From Benincasa hispida (taxonomy: Eukaryota; Streptophyta; Magnoliopsida; Cucurbitales; Cucurbitaceae), in contig NC_052360.1 in assembly GCF_009727055.1 (NCBI RefSeq), positions 68,968,608-69,032,607 on the forward strand: DNA of 64,000 nucleotides, written 5' to 3'. Position 1 is the first letter of the stretch. Each line of letters opens with the position of its first letter. Below are positions 10,198-20,313 of this stretch, piece after piece. The translations under genes were made by a program, and so were the position numbers. A model generated the notes under the pieces. The model saw only the letters and a list, made by a program, of their open reading frames with translations. It did no database searches and was not told the DNA's origin.

Positions 10198-12159
10198 AAT
10201 AGCATGTAGAAATACATGTTATTTATACTGCTTTATTTAGATATTGAGGTTAAAAGAGAGGAAAGTTGCATCAATTGTATGGAAATGGGCTAAGAAATGT
10301 AAGAATTATAAATTTTCGTCAATACACCCACTGACACCATTGCGATGGTAGAAAAGAATATTTCAAGTCTCTTTTGCAGGAAATCAAGTCACCGTATGTG
10401 TTCATGGCTCAAGAGAAAAAGATTAACGCATCTACATCGCATTACGCCCATCATTCAGGAATGAATAGATGATCAACGCAATGATGGCGCATGCGACAAT
10501 TGATCAAGAGCTTTGCGATCAACGCAACGTCAACCTCATGCAGTAATAAAAAAACAACACCGCATACGACCAAATGATCGAAGATGCAAATGAGCGACGC
10601 AATCGCCGAGGATTTTGACACGTGTACAACTAACTATTGTGCATTTTCGACAGATTGATTGCATAACAGAAGGAATATTTATTCCACTATTTTTGGAATT
10701 TCCATAATAATAGAGTGGGGACCACACGGCAGAGATTCAGAGCATTCACCTATAGATACCTTCAGAGAATTCACTGAGAGATATACTTGATACGAGGCTA
10801 TTTTAATATTTGAATATTGAGAGAGAGGCTGATCTGAGTGCTGATCGAAGAAGATCTGGGAAGAAAAGAGGCATGGCCGAGAGGTGAGTCTCAGGGAGAA
10901 TCATTCCAAATCCTCGCCGTGAAGCTCTGTATTGAGATCAACTCTATCGGTTGAGCAAGCTTGAGAGGGAAGCTCATCCTTCCATTCACTCCATACACCG
11001 GCAAGTAATCTCTCCATCCATATATGTGTGAAGACATTGGCACTCTTCTGTATCTGTTTCTAACTCTTATTCATCAATTGTATTTAACTTAGTCTAAATC
11101 ATTCCCACCATGTATCAGACGCTTGATTCTATAATTAAATGTCATGATCATTTTCATCTCCATATTTCTGTTTATTTCCGTTCCTCTATTAATCGCTTTC
11201 TCCACGATGTTTTCTTAATCCCTTGGTGATTAATATGAATTAAGCAAGTAACTTAACCTATGCTAAAAAAATAAAGATGTTTAGCTAAAACATGCTAGAC
11301 GACATCTTCACCTGTGAGAGCATAAGTGAAGATGCCATTTTGATTTGTTGAGAGAAGGTTAGAAGAATGTGTTAACTAAAGCAAGAAGTACTTCCAGAGA
11401 TGGAAGCAACCTTGCGTTCACTATGTTCATCCCTGTTTCACCACAAAGATGTGGGAAACACGACCAATCACCGAGAGGTGTATGCCAAGGGAAAGCGGAA
11501 CCGCACTTATGTCTTTAATGCAATTAAGGAACTTACGATCTTTATATTAATCATCCTTTCTCTTTCTACTTCACACATAAGCCTTGCCACCATATAACAG
11601 ATTCTTTGTATAATCTTCACAGTCAGTCTCAATCTCGGTATCACGTATCATATAACCTGTATCTTGTATCATCATAGCTTAGGTTTACTTTTACCGCACT
11701 TTACTTTTATCGCACATTTATTTTAACGCATCTTTACTTTACTGCACAAATTTACTTTATCGCATGTACAAACCTTACTTTTATTAAATTGAAAAACCCT
11801 CAGTCGCATATATCACGAATGTAATGCAATTAACCTAAAACAATCCCTATGTTCGACCTTAGATCACACCGAGAAACTTGCGGTGGAATTATACTTGGTT
11901 CCAACACAAGGAAACTTGTGACAATACATAATATACTACAAGATTTTCATAAATAACGCATATCTAGAAGTAGTATTGCATAAATAAAGTGTGTCTGAGT
12001 AAGCTAACACAACATCCACATTCCATTTCCATTCCAAGTCATTGAGTTTATGGTAGCATTAGCTTATATGATCCATCATTCATCACCATCCATATGCCTA
12101 TTTAGAATCACCGCATCTTAAGTGTTGTATGACATAAGAAGATAAATTTTATGCTGACA
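10198..12159 (+). repeat. Family-1 LTR (5' LTR), plus orientation
   Basis: The left end carries the terminal hairpin with arms ATAGCATGTA and TACATGTTAT around GAAA (10,203-10,226); the first TG has decayed. Body matches the LTR beginning at 63,631 almost word for word for its first 400 bp (TTTAGATATTG, AATTGTATGGAAATGGG, ACCATTGCGATGG). It ends GCTGACA, six bases before a PBS. The TATA region near 10,750 is degraded (CTATAGATA). A conserved inverted repeat (ACATCTTCAC...GTGAAGATG) lies at about 11,304-11,337. Confidence 0.75.
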
Positions 12160-12165
12160 AGTTTA

Positions 12166-12183
12166 TGGCGCCGTTGCTGGGGA
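12166..12183 (+). promoter_or_regulatory. Primer-binding site (tRNA-Asp type)
   Basis: TGGCGCCGTTGCTGGGGA, complementary to the 3' end of plant tRNA-Asp with one mismatch, immediately after the LTR. It would anneal the tRNA that starts minus-strand DNA synthesis. Confidence 0.85.
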
Positions 12184-12276
12184 ACTGGTAACGGGGACTT
12201 GGACTTGTATCATGCATTATATATCGTAGTGCGTGTGCTTAAAATAGAAACATAAAAAATCATGTCATCAAGTTTA

Positions 12277-12294
12277 AGGCGTCGTTGTCGGGGA
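12277..12294 (+). promoter_or_regulatory. Second PBS-like sequence
   Basis: AGGCGTCGTTGTCGGGGA, 111 bp after the first PBS and preceded by the same CATCAAGTTTA lead-in. The sequence after it (GATTGGTTAACAG...) is the normal leader that follows the single PBS in other elements, so the PBS region has been duplicated in tandem. Confidence 0.65.
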
Positions 12295-12389
12295 TTGGTT
12301 AACAGTTATTGTTTAAGAATGTTTGTGGTATTTTGCAAGACAGATCTCTTTGTACTGGCTATTCAACTTGGAGAGCAGTTTAACAGTTT

Positions 12390-12977
12390 ACGAGTACTAG
12401 TACTGAACCAGAATTCATAGCTGACCCAGAGATCGATCGTACATTTCGTGCACGGGCACGCCAGAATCGAGTGAGGCGAAAGAAAGCAGCTGATACGGCA
12501 AATAATAATGACAATGCGGCTCCCGCAGGAAATCAAGGGATGGTACGGCCAGCACAGGATCCAGTGTTCCTTGCTGCAGATCGCAACATTCCCATGAGGA
12601 ACTACGCGGCACCCAATCTGTACGATTTTTTGCCTAGGATTTCAAGGCCGATGGTCGAGGAGAATGCAAGATTTGAGATCAAGCCAGTCATGCTTCAAAT
12701 GATCCAGAACGCAGGGTAATTTGGGGGTCTGCAAGGTGAAGACCCACATGCCCACCTGACCAGCTCTGTCGAGATGTGCGGTAACTTCTCAATACCTGGC
12801 GTTACCCCTGAGGGTATTAGACTATATTTATTCCATTGCACCTTGAGGGATGAAGCCAATAGGTGGGCTCACTCACTGGAGTCAAACGAGATTACTTCAT
12901 GGGATCAGTTGGTTGAACGGTTCATGAAGAAGTTCTTCCCACCGGCTATCAGTGTAAGGTGACGGAAGGATGTGCTG
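12390..12977 (+). pseudogene. gag fragment (Athila-like), broken
   Basis: The reading frame encodes the N-terminal part of a plant Ty3/gypsy capsid precursor, about 195 codons: a basic N-terminus (ARARQN, RRKK), the DPVFLAADRNIPM block, NLYDF and WDQLVERFMKKFFPP of the retrotransposon gag domain. The position that is ATG in other copies (12,390) is ACG. In-frame stops occur at 12,717-12,719 (CAG to TAA region of QFGG) and 12,960. It is cut at about 12,977, where minus-strand leader sequence of another copy begins, so the zinc knuckle and everything beyond are missing. Confidence 0.85.
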
Positions 12978-13119
12978 AACTTGATCTCTGGGTCCACTTA
13001 GAGTTACCAGATCACCCCAGCACTCTTAAGTCGTCAGACTGCTCTCCGCGGTGAACGGTCAGTACAAAGAGATCTGTCCTGCACATAACATGAAAATATT
13101 CAACATTAACCATTAACCA
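12978..13119 (-). other. Leader fragment of a minus-strand element
   Basis: On the minus strand this is the sequence between PBS and gag seen in other copies (GACAGATCTCTTTGTACTG, GAGAGCAG). It is joined to the plus-strand gag fragment with no element end between, so the junction is a rearrangement or a misassembly. Confidence 0.65.
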
Positions 13120-13137
13120 TCCCCAACAACGGCGCCA
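13120..13137 (-). promoter_or_regulatory. Primer-binding site (tRNA-Asp type)
   Basis: The minus strand reads TGGCGCCGTTGTTGGGGA, two mismatches from the tRNA-Asp complement, six bases from the LTR edge. Confidence 0.85.
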
Positions 13138-13143
13138 TAAACT

Positions 13144-14934
13144 TGTAACGTGTTTGGATTGATGATATAAATTGCTCACAATGATGCGATACTACATCTA
13201 GTTATGCGTTAATTATGGATGTTCATGTAGTATTCCATGCGTTGTCACAAGTTTCCTTACGATGTAACCAAGTGTAATTTCATCGCAAGTTTCTCGGTGT
13301 AATCCGATGTCGAACACGAGGAATGGTTTAGGTTATTATAGTACGCTCATGATATATGCGACCAGGTTTTCAATCTTTAAAAATGAGTTTGTATAAGTAT
13401 ATAAATTGCAATAAAATAAAGGAAAGCAGTAAAGATGCGATAAAAACATAAAAATACAGTAAACCTAAGCTAGATGATACAACATACAGACTTCATGTAC
13501 AAGATGCTGGGATTAAGGCTGGCTGTGAAAGTTATGCAAAGACATGGGATGCGACGACAAGTCTTATGAACAAAATAGAAAGAGAAAGACAAATAATACA
13601 AACAACGCAAGTTCTTAATTGGATTGAAGGTACAAATATTGTTTCGCTCTTCTCTTGGCGTACACCTCTCAGTGATCGGCCGCGCTCCCACATTTCTGTG
13701 GTGAAACAGAGACTAACGTAATGAACGCAAGGTTGCTTTCATGACTATAAGTACTACTCGCTTTAGTTAACACATTCCTCTGACCTTCTCTCAATAGATT
13801 AGAATAACACCTTCACTTTTGCTCTCACAGGTGAAGATGCCATCTAGCATGCTTTAGCTAAACGTTTTTTATATCTTTAATATAGATTAAGTTCTCAGTG
13901 ATTCATATTGCTCATCATGGGGTTAAGAGACATCATGAAGAAAGTGATGGATGGGTGAGCGGAAATAGATAGAAAATGGTAAATGGAATCTATTGAAGCA
14001 TTTAATATTTCTACTAAGCGTTTGATACATGGTGTGTGAATGAAGAGATAAAGAAAACATGAAATACACAAAGAAAGAGAGATAGAACAGATACAAACAA
14101 GTGCCAATGTCTTGGCACAGATTTAATGGAGATCTGCTTGCCAGATAGGATGGATTTGATGGTAGGAAGAGCTTCCCTCTCAGGCTTGCTCTACCGGTAG
14201 CAGGGATCTTTGCACAGAGCTTCCGATCGGGTGTATGGCAGGTTGGATCTGAGATTCACCTTTCGGCCTTATCTCGTCTTCTTCTTGGATTTCTTCTCTT
14301 AAGCACTCAGCTCAACCTTTTCTCTACAATCTAGCAGCACTTAGCCCCGTATCAAGTAGCATATCTTTTCTCTTAAATTAATGGGGTATTTATAGGTGCA
14401 GATCTTTGACTCTGGCCTTGTGGTCCCCACTGATGGTTATGGTAATTCTGAAGATGGAGGGATATTATTCCTTCTGTTATGCAATCAGACCATCAATTTT
14501 GCACAACCGTTAGTTTTACACATGTCTCAATCCTCTACTCTTGCATTGCTCAGCTGCATCTTTCGATCATAGTTTCGCATGCGGTGTTTGTTTTTATTAC
14601 CGCAGGAGGTTGAAGCACAGCTCTTGGATCAACTATTGCATTGCGTCGTCATTGCTATAATCGTCTCTTTATTGTTGATTGACGGGCGCAATGTGACAGA
14701 GATGCGTCGATTACTCTCTCGTGAGCCTTGAGCGCAAGAGGTGACTTGGTCTCATGCAAAAAAGAGTAAAGTTCGGTTTGTCTTCCATCTTTTTGGTGTT
14801 AGTGGGTGTAATCGCAAAAATTTATAATTATTGCAATACTAGTCTAATTTTCATAAAATTGGTGCATAATTACTAACTTTTGGCCGCAATATCTAGATAA
14901 GGTGGCATAAATAACTTGTATTTCTACAAGTTAT
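13144..14934 (-). repeat. Family-1 LTR, minus orientation
   Basis: 1,791 bp. TATA box on the minus strand at 14,387-14,394. Terminal hairpin with perfect 10-bp arms and GAAA loop at 14,911-14,934; the last CA of TTATCA is lost. It abuts a second, truncated LTR in the same orientation at 14,935 with no internal sequence between. With the PBS at 13,120 it is a 5' LTR whose element body is gone. Confidence 0.8.
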
Positions 14935-16411
14935 GAGTAAACCTAAGCTAGATGATACAAGATACAGGCTTTATGATACAAGATGCTAAGGTCCAAGATA
15001 ACTGTGAAGGTTATGCAAAGAACATGGAATGCGGCGGCAAGTCTTATGTACAAACAGAAAGAGAAAGATAACTAATATAAACAACGCAAGTTTCTTAATT
15101 GTGTCGAAGTTATAAGTACGGTTCCACTTTTCTCTTGCTGTACACCTTTCAATGATCAACCGCGCTCCCACATGTCTCTGGTGAATCAGAGACGAATGTA
15201 ATGAACGCAAGGTTGCTTCCATGTCTGGAAGTACTACTCGCTTTAGTTAACACATTCTTCTAACCTTCTCTCGATAGATCAGAATGGCATCTTCTCTTCT
15301 ACTCTCACAGGGGAAGATGCCGTCTAGCATGCTTTAGCTAAATGCAGTTATCCCTTTAACACAAGTTAAGTACCCGTTTAATTCATATTAACTACCAAGG
15401 AATTAAGAAGACATCATGAAGAAAGTGATTCACGGAGGAACGGAAGTAGACAGAAAATGGAATATGAAGGCAATCGAAACATTTAATATGTCTATTAAGC
15501 ATTTGATACATGGTGTGTGAATGAAAAGATAAAGAAAGTGAAATACAATGATGAAAAGAGATAGAACAGATACAAACAAGTGCCAACCTCTTGGCATTGA
15601 TTCGGGTGGAGATCTGCTTGCCGAATTGGATGGATCAGATGGATGGATGAGCTTCCTTCTCCGGCTTGCTCAATCGGTAGCAGGGTTCTCAGCACAGAGC
15701 TTCTAAGTGGGTATTCGGCAGAATAGAACTGAGACTCACCTGTCGGCCTTGTCTCGTCTTCTTCCCGGATTTCTTCAGTTAATCACCCAGCTCAACCTTT
15801 TCTCTCAGCACTTTAGCAGCAATTAGCCTCGTATCCAGTAGCATACATTTTCTCTGAAATCTATGGGGTATTTATAAGTGAGGATCTTTGACTCCGGCCT
15901 TGTGGTCCCCACTTGTTGTTATGGAAATTTCGAAGATGAAGGGTTATTAATTCTTCTGTTATGCAATCAAACCGTCAACTCTGCACAACCGTTAGTTGTA
16001 CACGTGTCACCATCCTCCGCTTTTGCGTTGGTCAGCTGCATTTTTCGATCATGAGTTTGCATGCGGTGTTGTTTTTATTACTGCATGCGGTTGAAAGTCA
16101 GCTCTGGATCGACTGTCGCATTGTGTCGTCATTGCATTAATCGTCTTTTCATTGTTGATTGACGGGCGCAATGTGACAAAAATGCGTTGATCAGTTCTTC
16201 TTGAGACTTGAGCACAAGCAGTGACTCGATTTTCTGCAAAATAGAGTAAAATCTCCTTTTCTTCCATCTTAAAGATGTTAGTGGGTGTAATTGTGATAAT
16301 TCATAATTATTGTATTTCGCAGCTAATTTTTATACAATTGACGCATATTTATTTTCTTTTGGCCGCAATATTTAGATAAGTATAAATAACTTGTATTTCT
16401 ACAAGTTATCA
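14935..16411 (-). repeat. 3' LTR of element A, inner 300 bp missing
   Basis: Starts within the LTR at GTAAACCTAAGCTAGATG, a point about 300 bp inside other copies, and runs to the intact TTATCA end. TATA box on the minus strand at 15,869-15,876. Perfect terminal hairpin at 16,386-16,409. A conserved small reading frame beginning MEATLRSL lies at 14,986-15,222. Confidence 0.8.
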
Positions 16412-16424
16412 CACCCCTAAATTT
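16412..16424 (-). promoter_or_regulatory. Polypurine tract of element A
   Basis: The minus strand reads AAATTTAGGGGTG directly before the LTR start TGATAAC; one A interrupts the G run. Upstream is a short hairpin with arms ATATGCTTG and CAAGCATAT around AGGA (near 16,428-16,450). Confidence 0.8.
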
Positions 16425-18128
16425 AGATATATGCTTGTCCTCAAGCATATCTTCTACTTAAGCAATAAAGCTTAATTCCTATCCTATATTTTTGGGTTGA
16501 TTGGTTGCTTCGAATGTTATACTTAGGCACATTACTTGACATCAAAATTTCCTTCTATCCTCACTACTTCATAACAAAGCCCTACTTTATTCTTCTATAT
16601 AACAAATTTCTGCTAAAAAATGCTTTTCTAATTTTTCAAAATAGAATGTTTTTCTCTTCTTGTCAAAACAACTTGATGTATCTATATGCGGTGACCAAAA
16701 CTTTGCATCATTTATTTATTTAGAGACTGTTGATCGTGGTTACACTCTTCATTTTGGCTTGTCCCCACGGTGTCATGTGAACATCCAACTACGATTGTGT
16801 GCCAATTTCAACTTTAACTCATGAATTTTAGAGGAGTTGTCTCTTATATTTATTTTTCTTTTATTTTTTTCTATTTCATATTGCGTTGTTCTTAGAAACC
16901 CACCTTCGTTTTGGCTTACTCCTACGGGTGTCATACGAACATCCAAATACGAGCAGGCTCCTTTCACAACTAAACTCTTATCAGGTTGGGAACATTTTCA
17001 GGGTTTCCCTTGCGCTGACATTGGAGCTTTGTATGGATTTTTTTTTTGTAATGAAAATGAACGCGTTTTCTTAAATACTGCATATTTTGATCTTATCTGC
17101 TTAGACCTTCCCCACCCCCAAATTTAAAGATGAGCAAGGTCCTCATTGCGTTGTTTGGATAGACTAGACAAACACTTAGAAGAAAAGTTCCAAAAAGAAG
17201 GTTTGAGCAGAACTTTGAAAGATAAAAGGTAAAGTACTGCTAAACTAAGAACTAACTAAGTATTAGTCAGAATTTACTAAGCATGGGAAATGTTTCTAAG
17301 TATAAACATATATTACATCATAGCAACACAATGAAGAACAGAAAAGTAAAATATTGAGAATATCGCAAGTTTTGACATAGGATGATAAAGAAAAAGGCAC
17401 AGGCAAAATGGAGTAAATATGTACTCATTGTATTGAATATTAACAAAGTATACAATTAATTACAAATTAACGTAATACCAAAATTTGTGCCTGGACAAGA
17501 ATCAAAGAATTAAGATGTCATTGTTTGGATTCGATTCAGACGTGTGCATGATAAAAGAAATTAACACCGTGCTTCTATTAACGCAAGTACATTTTTGCTG
17601 AGGACGGGCAACAACGCATATATCCCTGCAACACACCCCTTAACTAAACACATTTCTGGAGGATACCTCAACATAGTGCATTTAGCTAAGGACGGGCAAA
17701 GGACATATACGAGTGCAACACACCCCTCAACTCGATGCATTTGAGTGTAATAGCCGCAAGGTGTCTCTTGTTAACACACTATGCATCAATCATCGTGTTA
17801 CATACCAGTTAAAATTTTTTTTTTTGTTTAATTCATCAGAAACACTAGTCGAAAAGACATTGCGGTGTTTAATGTTTCATCCAATCATTCACAAAAATTA
17901 AAGAACAACGCTACTAATGTATACAAACTCAATGCTTTAAACATGACATGAAAAAAATTAAAGCGAAGAGAATTACAGAAAACAGTAAAGGCTAATTCTA
18001 AAAAGAAGTAAATACATGATTTAGAAAGCAGTAAGAGGAAACTGCAAAGAAAGCAAGTAAACATAGATAGGGATGTTGATTGAAAGAAGTTCTCAGAATT
18101 ACCGCAATCGCTTCCCTCCGAAAGCGAT
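16425..18128 (-). other. 3' untranslated module and spacer of element A
   Basis: Non-coding on the element's strand. It holds two copies of the TTTTGGCTTG...ATCCAAC motif (16,748-16,793 and 16,905-16,952), a second PPT-like tract (17,113-17,126), and a spacer with two direct repeats built on GGACGGGCAA (about 17,602 and 17,691). ORF2, which in B, C and D sits between spacer and 3' module, is absent; the join is near 17,510. On the opposite strand 16,837-17,127 has a 96-codon reading frame shared in part with other copies. Confidence 0.65.
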
Positions 18129-18350
18129 TTAATCCTGCTTGTCCAAGTCAATGGTGTCCATGCGTCATTTGAAGTCGCCTCTGTAGTAAGGCTTAATTCG
18201 TTGACCATTGACTTTAAACGCGTTGTTCCCATCTAAAGTTGTTAGTTCCACTGCTTCGTGAGGAAAGATAGTCTTGATTTTGAACGGTCTAGACCAGCGA
18301 GACTTCAACTTTCCTGGGAACAATCGCAAACGAGTGTTAAATAATAATAC
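18129..18350 (-). pseudogene. Integrase C-terminal part, end of pol (element A)
   Basis: The minus strand encodes the end of pol: a PFKIKTIF segment, GQRIKPYY, and a terminus DTIDLDKQD before a stop at 18,129-18,131. The same end is seen in element F (38,452), which supports the boundary. At least one in-frame stop lies between GDFK and RMDTID. This is the SH3-like, DNA-binding end of integrase; no chromodomain is visible. Confidence 0.75.
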
Positions 18351-19352
18351 CTATTGATCTTCGATGAATGTCCGATCGTTTATGTGGTCTTCATGCCACT
18401 TCTTGGTTTTCTCCTTATAGATCTTGGAATTTTCATAAGCGTCCCTTCGCCATTCGACTAGCTGATTTAATAGCAGCTTCCGGACTTTCCCCTCACTTGC
18501 TAAATCAATCTTCAGCTTCTTACATGCCCACATTGCCTTATGTTTTAATTTGAGCAGTAGATGACAAGCCTTTCCAAAGACCAGGGCATACGAGGACATG
18601 CCAATTGGTGTTTTATAGGCAGTCCTGTATGCCCACAGTACTTCATCAAGCTTGGGTGACCAATCCTTCCTGGAAGTATTGACTACCTTCTCCAAGATAG
18701 TTTTGATCTCTCTGTTAGAAATCTCTGCCTGCCCATTAGTCTGTGGGTGATAAGCCTGTCTCTTATACACATCTAGATGTGTATAAGAGACCAGGGCATA
18801 CGAGGACATGCCAATTGGTGTTTTATAGGCAGTCCTGTATGCCCACAGTACTTCATCAAGCTTGGGTGACCAATCCTTCCTGGAAGTATTGACTACCTTC
18901 TCCAAGATGGTTTTGATCTCTCTGTTAGAAATCTTTACCTGTCTATTAGTCTGTGGGTGATAAGCGGTTGCAACTCGATGGCTGGCGTTAAATTTAGTCA
19001 ACAGGTTGGCAATTATGCAGTTGATAAAGTGAGAGCCCTCATCGCAGATTAAGGCCCATGGCATCCCATATCGAGCAAAAATGTTCTTCTTCAGAAACTT
19101 TGCCACTGTGGCCGCATCATTCTTGGCACATGTGATAGCCTCAACCCATTTTGATAGATAATCAACCGCAACCAGGATATAGTGATGACCTTCTGATGGT
19201 GGAAACGGGCCCATGAAGTCAATTCCCCAAACATCAAATAATTCCACTTCTAAGATTGATGTCAATGGCATTTCATTTATTTTTGACATATTTCCCATTC
19301 TCTGACATCTATCGCATTGTACAATGTGGGCTTGGGCATCCTTGAACAACAT
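18351..19352 (-). pseudogene. Integrase catalytic core (element A), interrupted by adapter and duplication
   Basis: Ty3/gypsy integrase: inserts the cDNA into the genome. Visible are the second zinc-binding pair (QCDRCQ), the first catalytic Asp in WGIDFMGPF, the second in ICDEGSHF, and HPQTN upstream of the catalytic Glu. The frame runs 333 codons only because a Nextera junction adapter (18,756-18,791) is translated in frame as SYTHLDVYKRQ. The adapter separates two copies of the same 59-codon segment. In the upstream copy (right, 18,789-18,965) the catalytic Glu is Lys (RQVK); in the other it is Glu (GQAE). The true gene has one copy. Confidence 0.85.
18756..18791. other. Nextera mate-pair junction adapter (artefact)
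   Basis: CTGTCTCTTATACACATCT followed by its reverse complement, the Tn5 mosaic-end circularisation junction used in mate-pair libraries. Its last bases merge with genomic GACCAGGG. The 177-bp flanks 18,579-18,755 and 18,789-18,965 are near-identical copies with several mismatches, so two different repeat copies were probably joined. Confidence 0.97.
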
Positions 19353-19537
19353 TGGCCAGAAATAGCCACATTGTAAAACATTTGCAGCAGTCTGCTGCCC
19401 CCAAAATGTCCTCCATACGGGGACTCATGACAAAGCTCTAGAATGTGCTTGACTTTGTGCTCGGGAACGCATCGACATAATATATAATCCAGTCCTTGTT
19501 GATATAGGAATGGTTCATAAATAGAATTTGGCATCAT
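19277..19537 (-). pseudogene. Integrase zinc-binding N-terminus (element A)
   Basis: The minus strand encodes the His pair of the HHCC domain (LCHESPYGGHFGG) and the sequence leading to the Cys pair, which is read in another frame in the core block that overlaps it at 19,277-19,352. A frameshift therefore separates the two halves. The domain helps multimerisation and viral-DNA binding in related integrases. Confidence 0.75.
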
Positions 19538-19718
19538 GTCTTAGCTTTTTCTTCTGCTGGTAAGAATAGTAATCTGGTATTTGACTGCAAACGATGAAGT
19601 TCACAATGTCCGCATACCAGGGAACATTAATGCCCACTACCATCAGTAGCTCATCGGGGAATCTTTCTTCAATATCTTTTTCTCTACCTAGAACCTCACA
19701 ATTCTCCAATCTTGACAA
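19515..19718 (-). pseudogene. RNase H-integrase linker (element A)
   Basis: About 67 codons with the block [18 protein letters not shown], then a basic [19 protein letters not shown] segment, typical of the stretch between RNase H and integrase in Athila-like pol. The matching block in element F (39,613-39,951) is intact for longer. The frame differs from that of the RNase H upstream. Confidence 0.7.
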
Positions 19719-20300
19719 ATGATCCGCAACTTGGTTCTCGGTACCCTTCCGGTCATTAATCTCTGGTCAAATTCTTGCAGTAGCAACACCCACCGTATAA
19801 GCCTAGGTTTTTCATCCTTCTTTGTCATCAAATATTTGATTGCAGAGTGATCCGTATACACCACAACGGTTGTTTCGATTAAGTATTGTTGGAATTTCTC
19901 CAGTGCAAATACCACTGCAAGCATTTCCTTTTCTGTGGTTGTATAGTTTTCCTGTGCATCATTCAATGTTTTACTTGCATAATAAATAGGATGCAATACC
20001 TTATCCTTGCGCTGACTTAAAACTACGCCCACAGCATATCCACTAACATTGCACGTCAACGTAAATGGTTGGGTCCAATCTGGCACAATCAAAATGGGTG
20101 CGGAGATAAGCGCATCTTTCAATGTGTTGAATGCTTTGGTGCACGCATCATCAAAGTTATATTCTTGGTCAGCTTGAAGGAGTGAACTCAGGGGCCTTAC
20201 GATCTGGGAGAAGTTGTGAAAAAATCTTCTATAAAACCCAATGTGTCCTAGGAAGCTCCTAAGTGTTTTGCGTTCACTGATGGGGATAACATGGAAATTG
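19688..20300 (-). pseudogene. RT thumb and RNase H (element A)
   Basis: The clear reading frame is 19,688-20,122: [37 protein letters not shown] and [10 protein letters not shown] of the RNase H fold that removes the RNA strand after minus-strand synthesis. The first catalytic Asp (CDASGYAVG in element F) is Asn here (CNVSGYAVG). The thumb part upstream (20,123-20,300) is recognisable only by similarity to F and contains stops. Confidence 0.8.
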
Positions 20301-20313
20301 CGTCGATCTTTGC

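Noticed and set aside
12166..12183. tRNA-Asp gene
   Set aside because: The match is limited to 18 bp complementary to the tRNA 3' end and stands next to an LTR; it is a PBS. No cloverleaf around it.
16505..16723. 72-codon hydrophobic frame as env-like protein
   Set aside because: It is antisense to the element, not preserved in length in C, D or F, and AT-rich sequence gives such frames by chance.
18351..19352. Intact-looking 333-codon integrase gene
   Set aside because: The open frame depends on a translated sequencing adapter and a duplicated segment; not a real intact gene.
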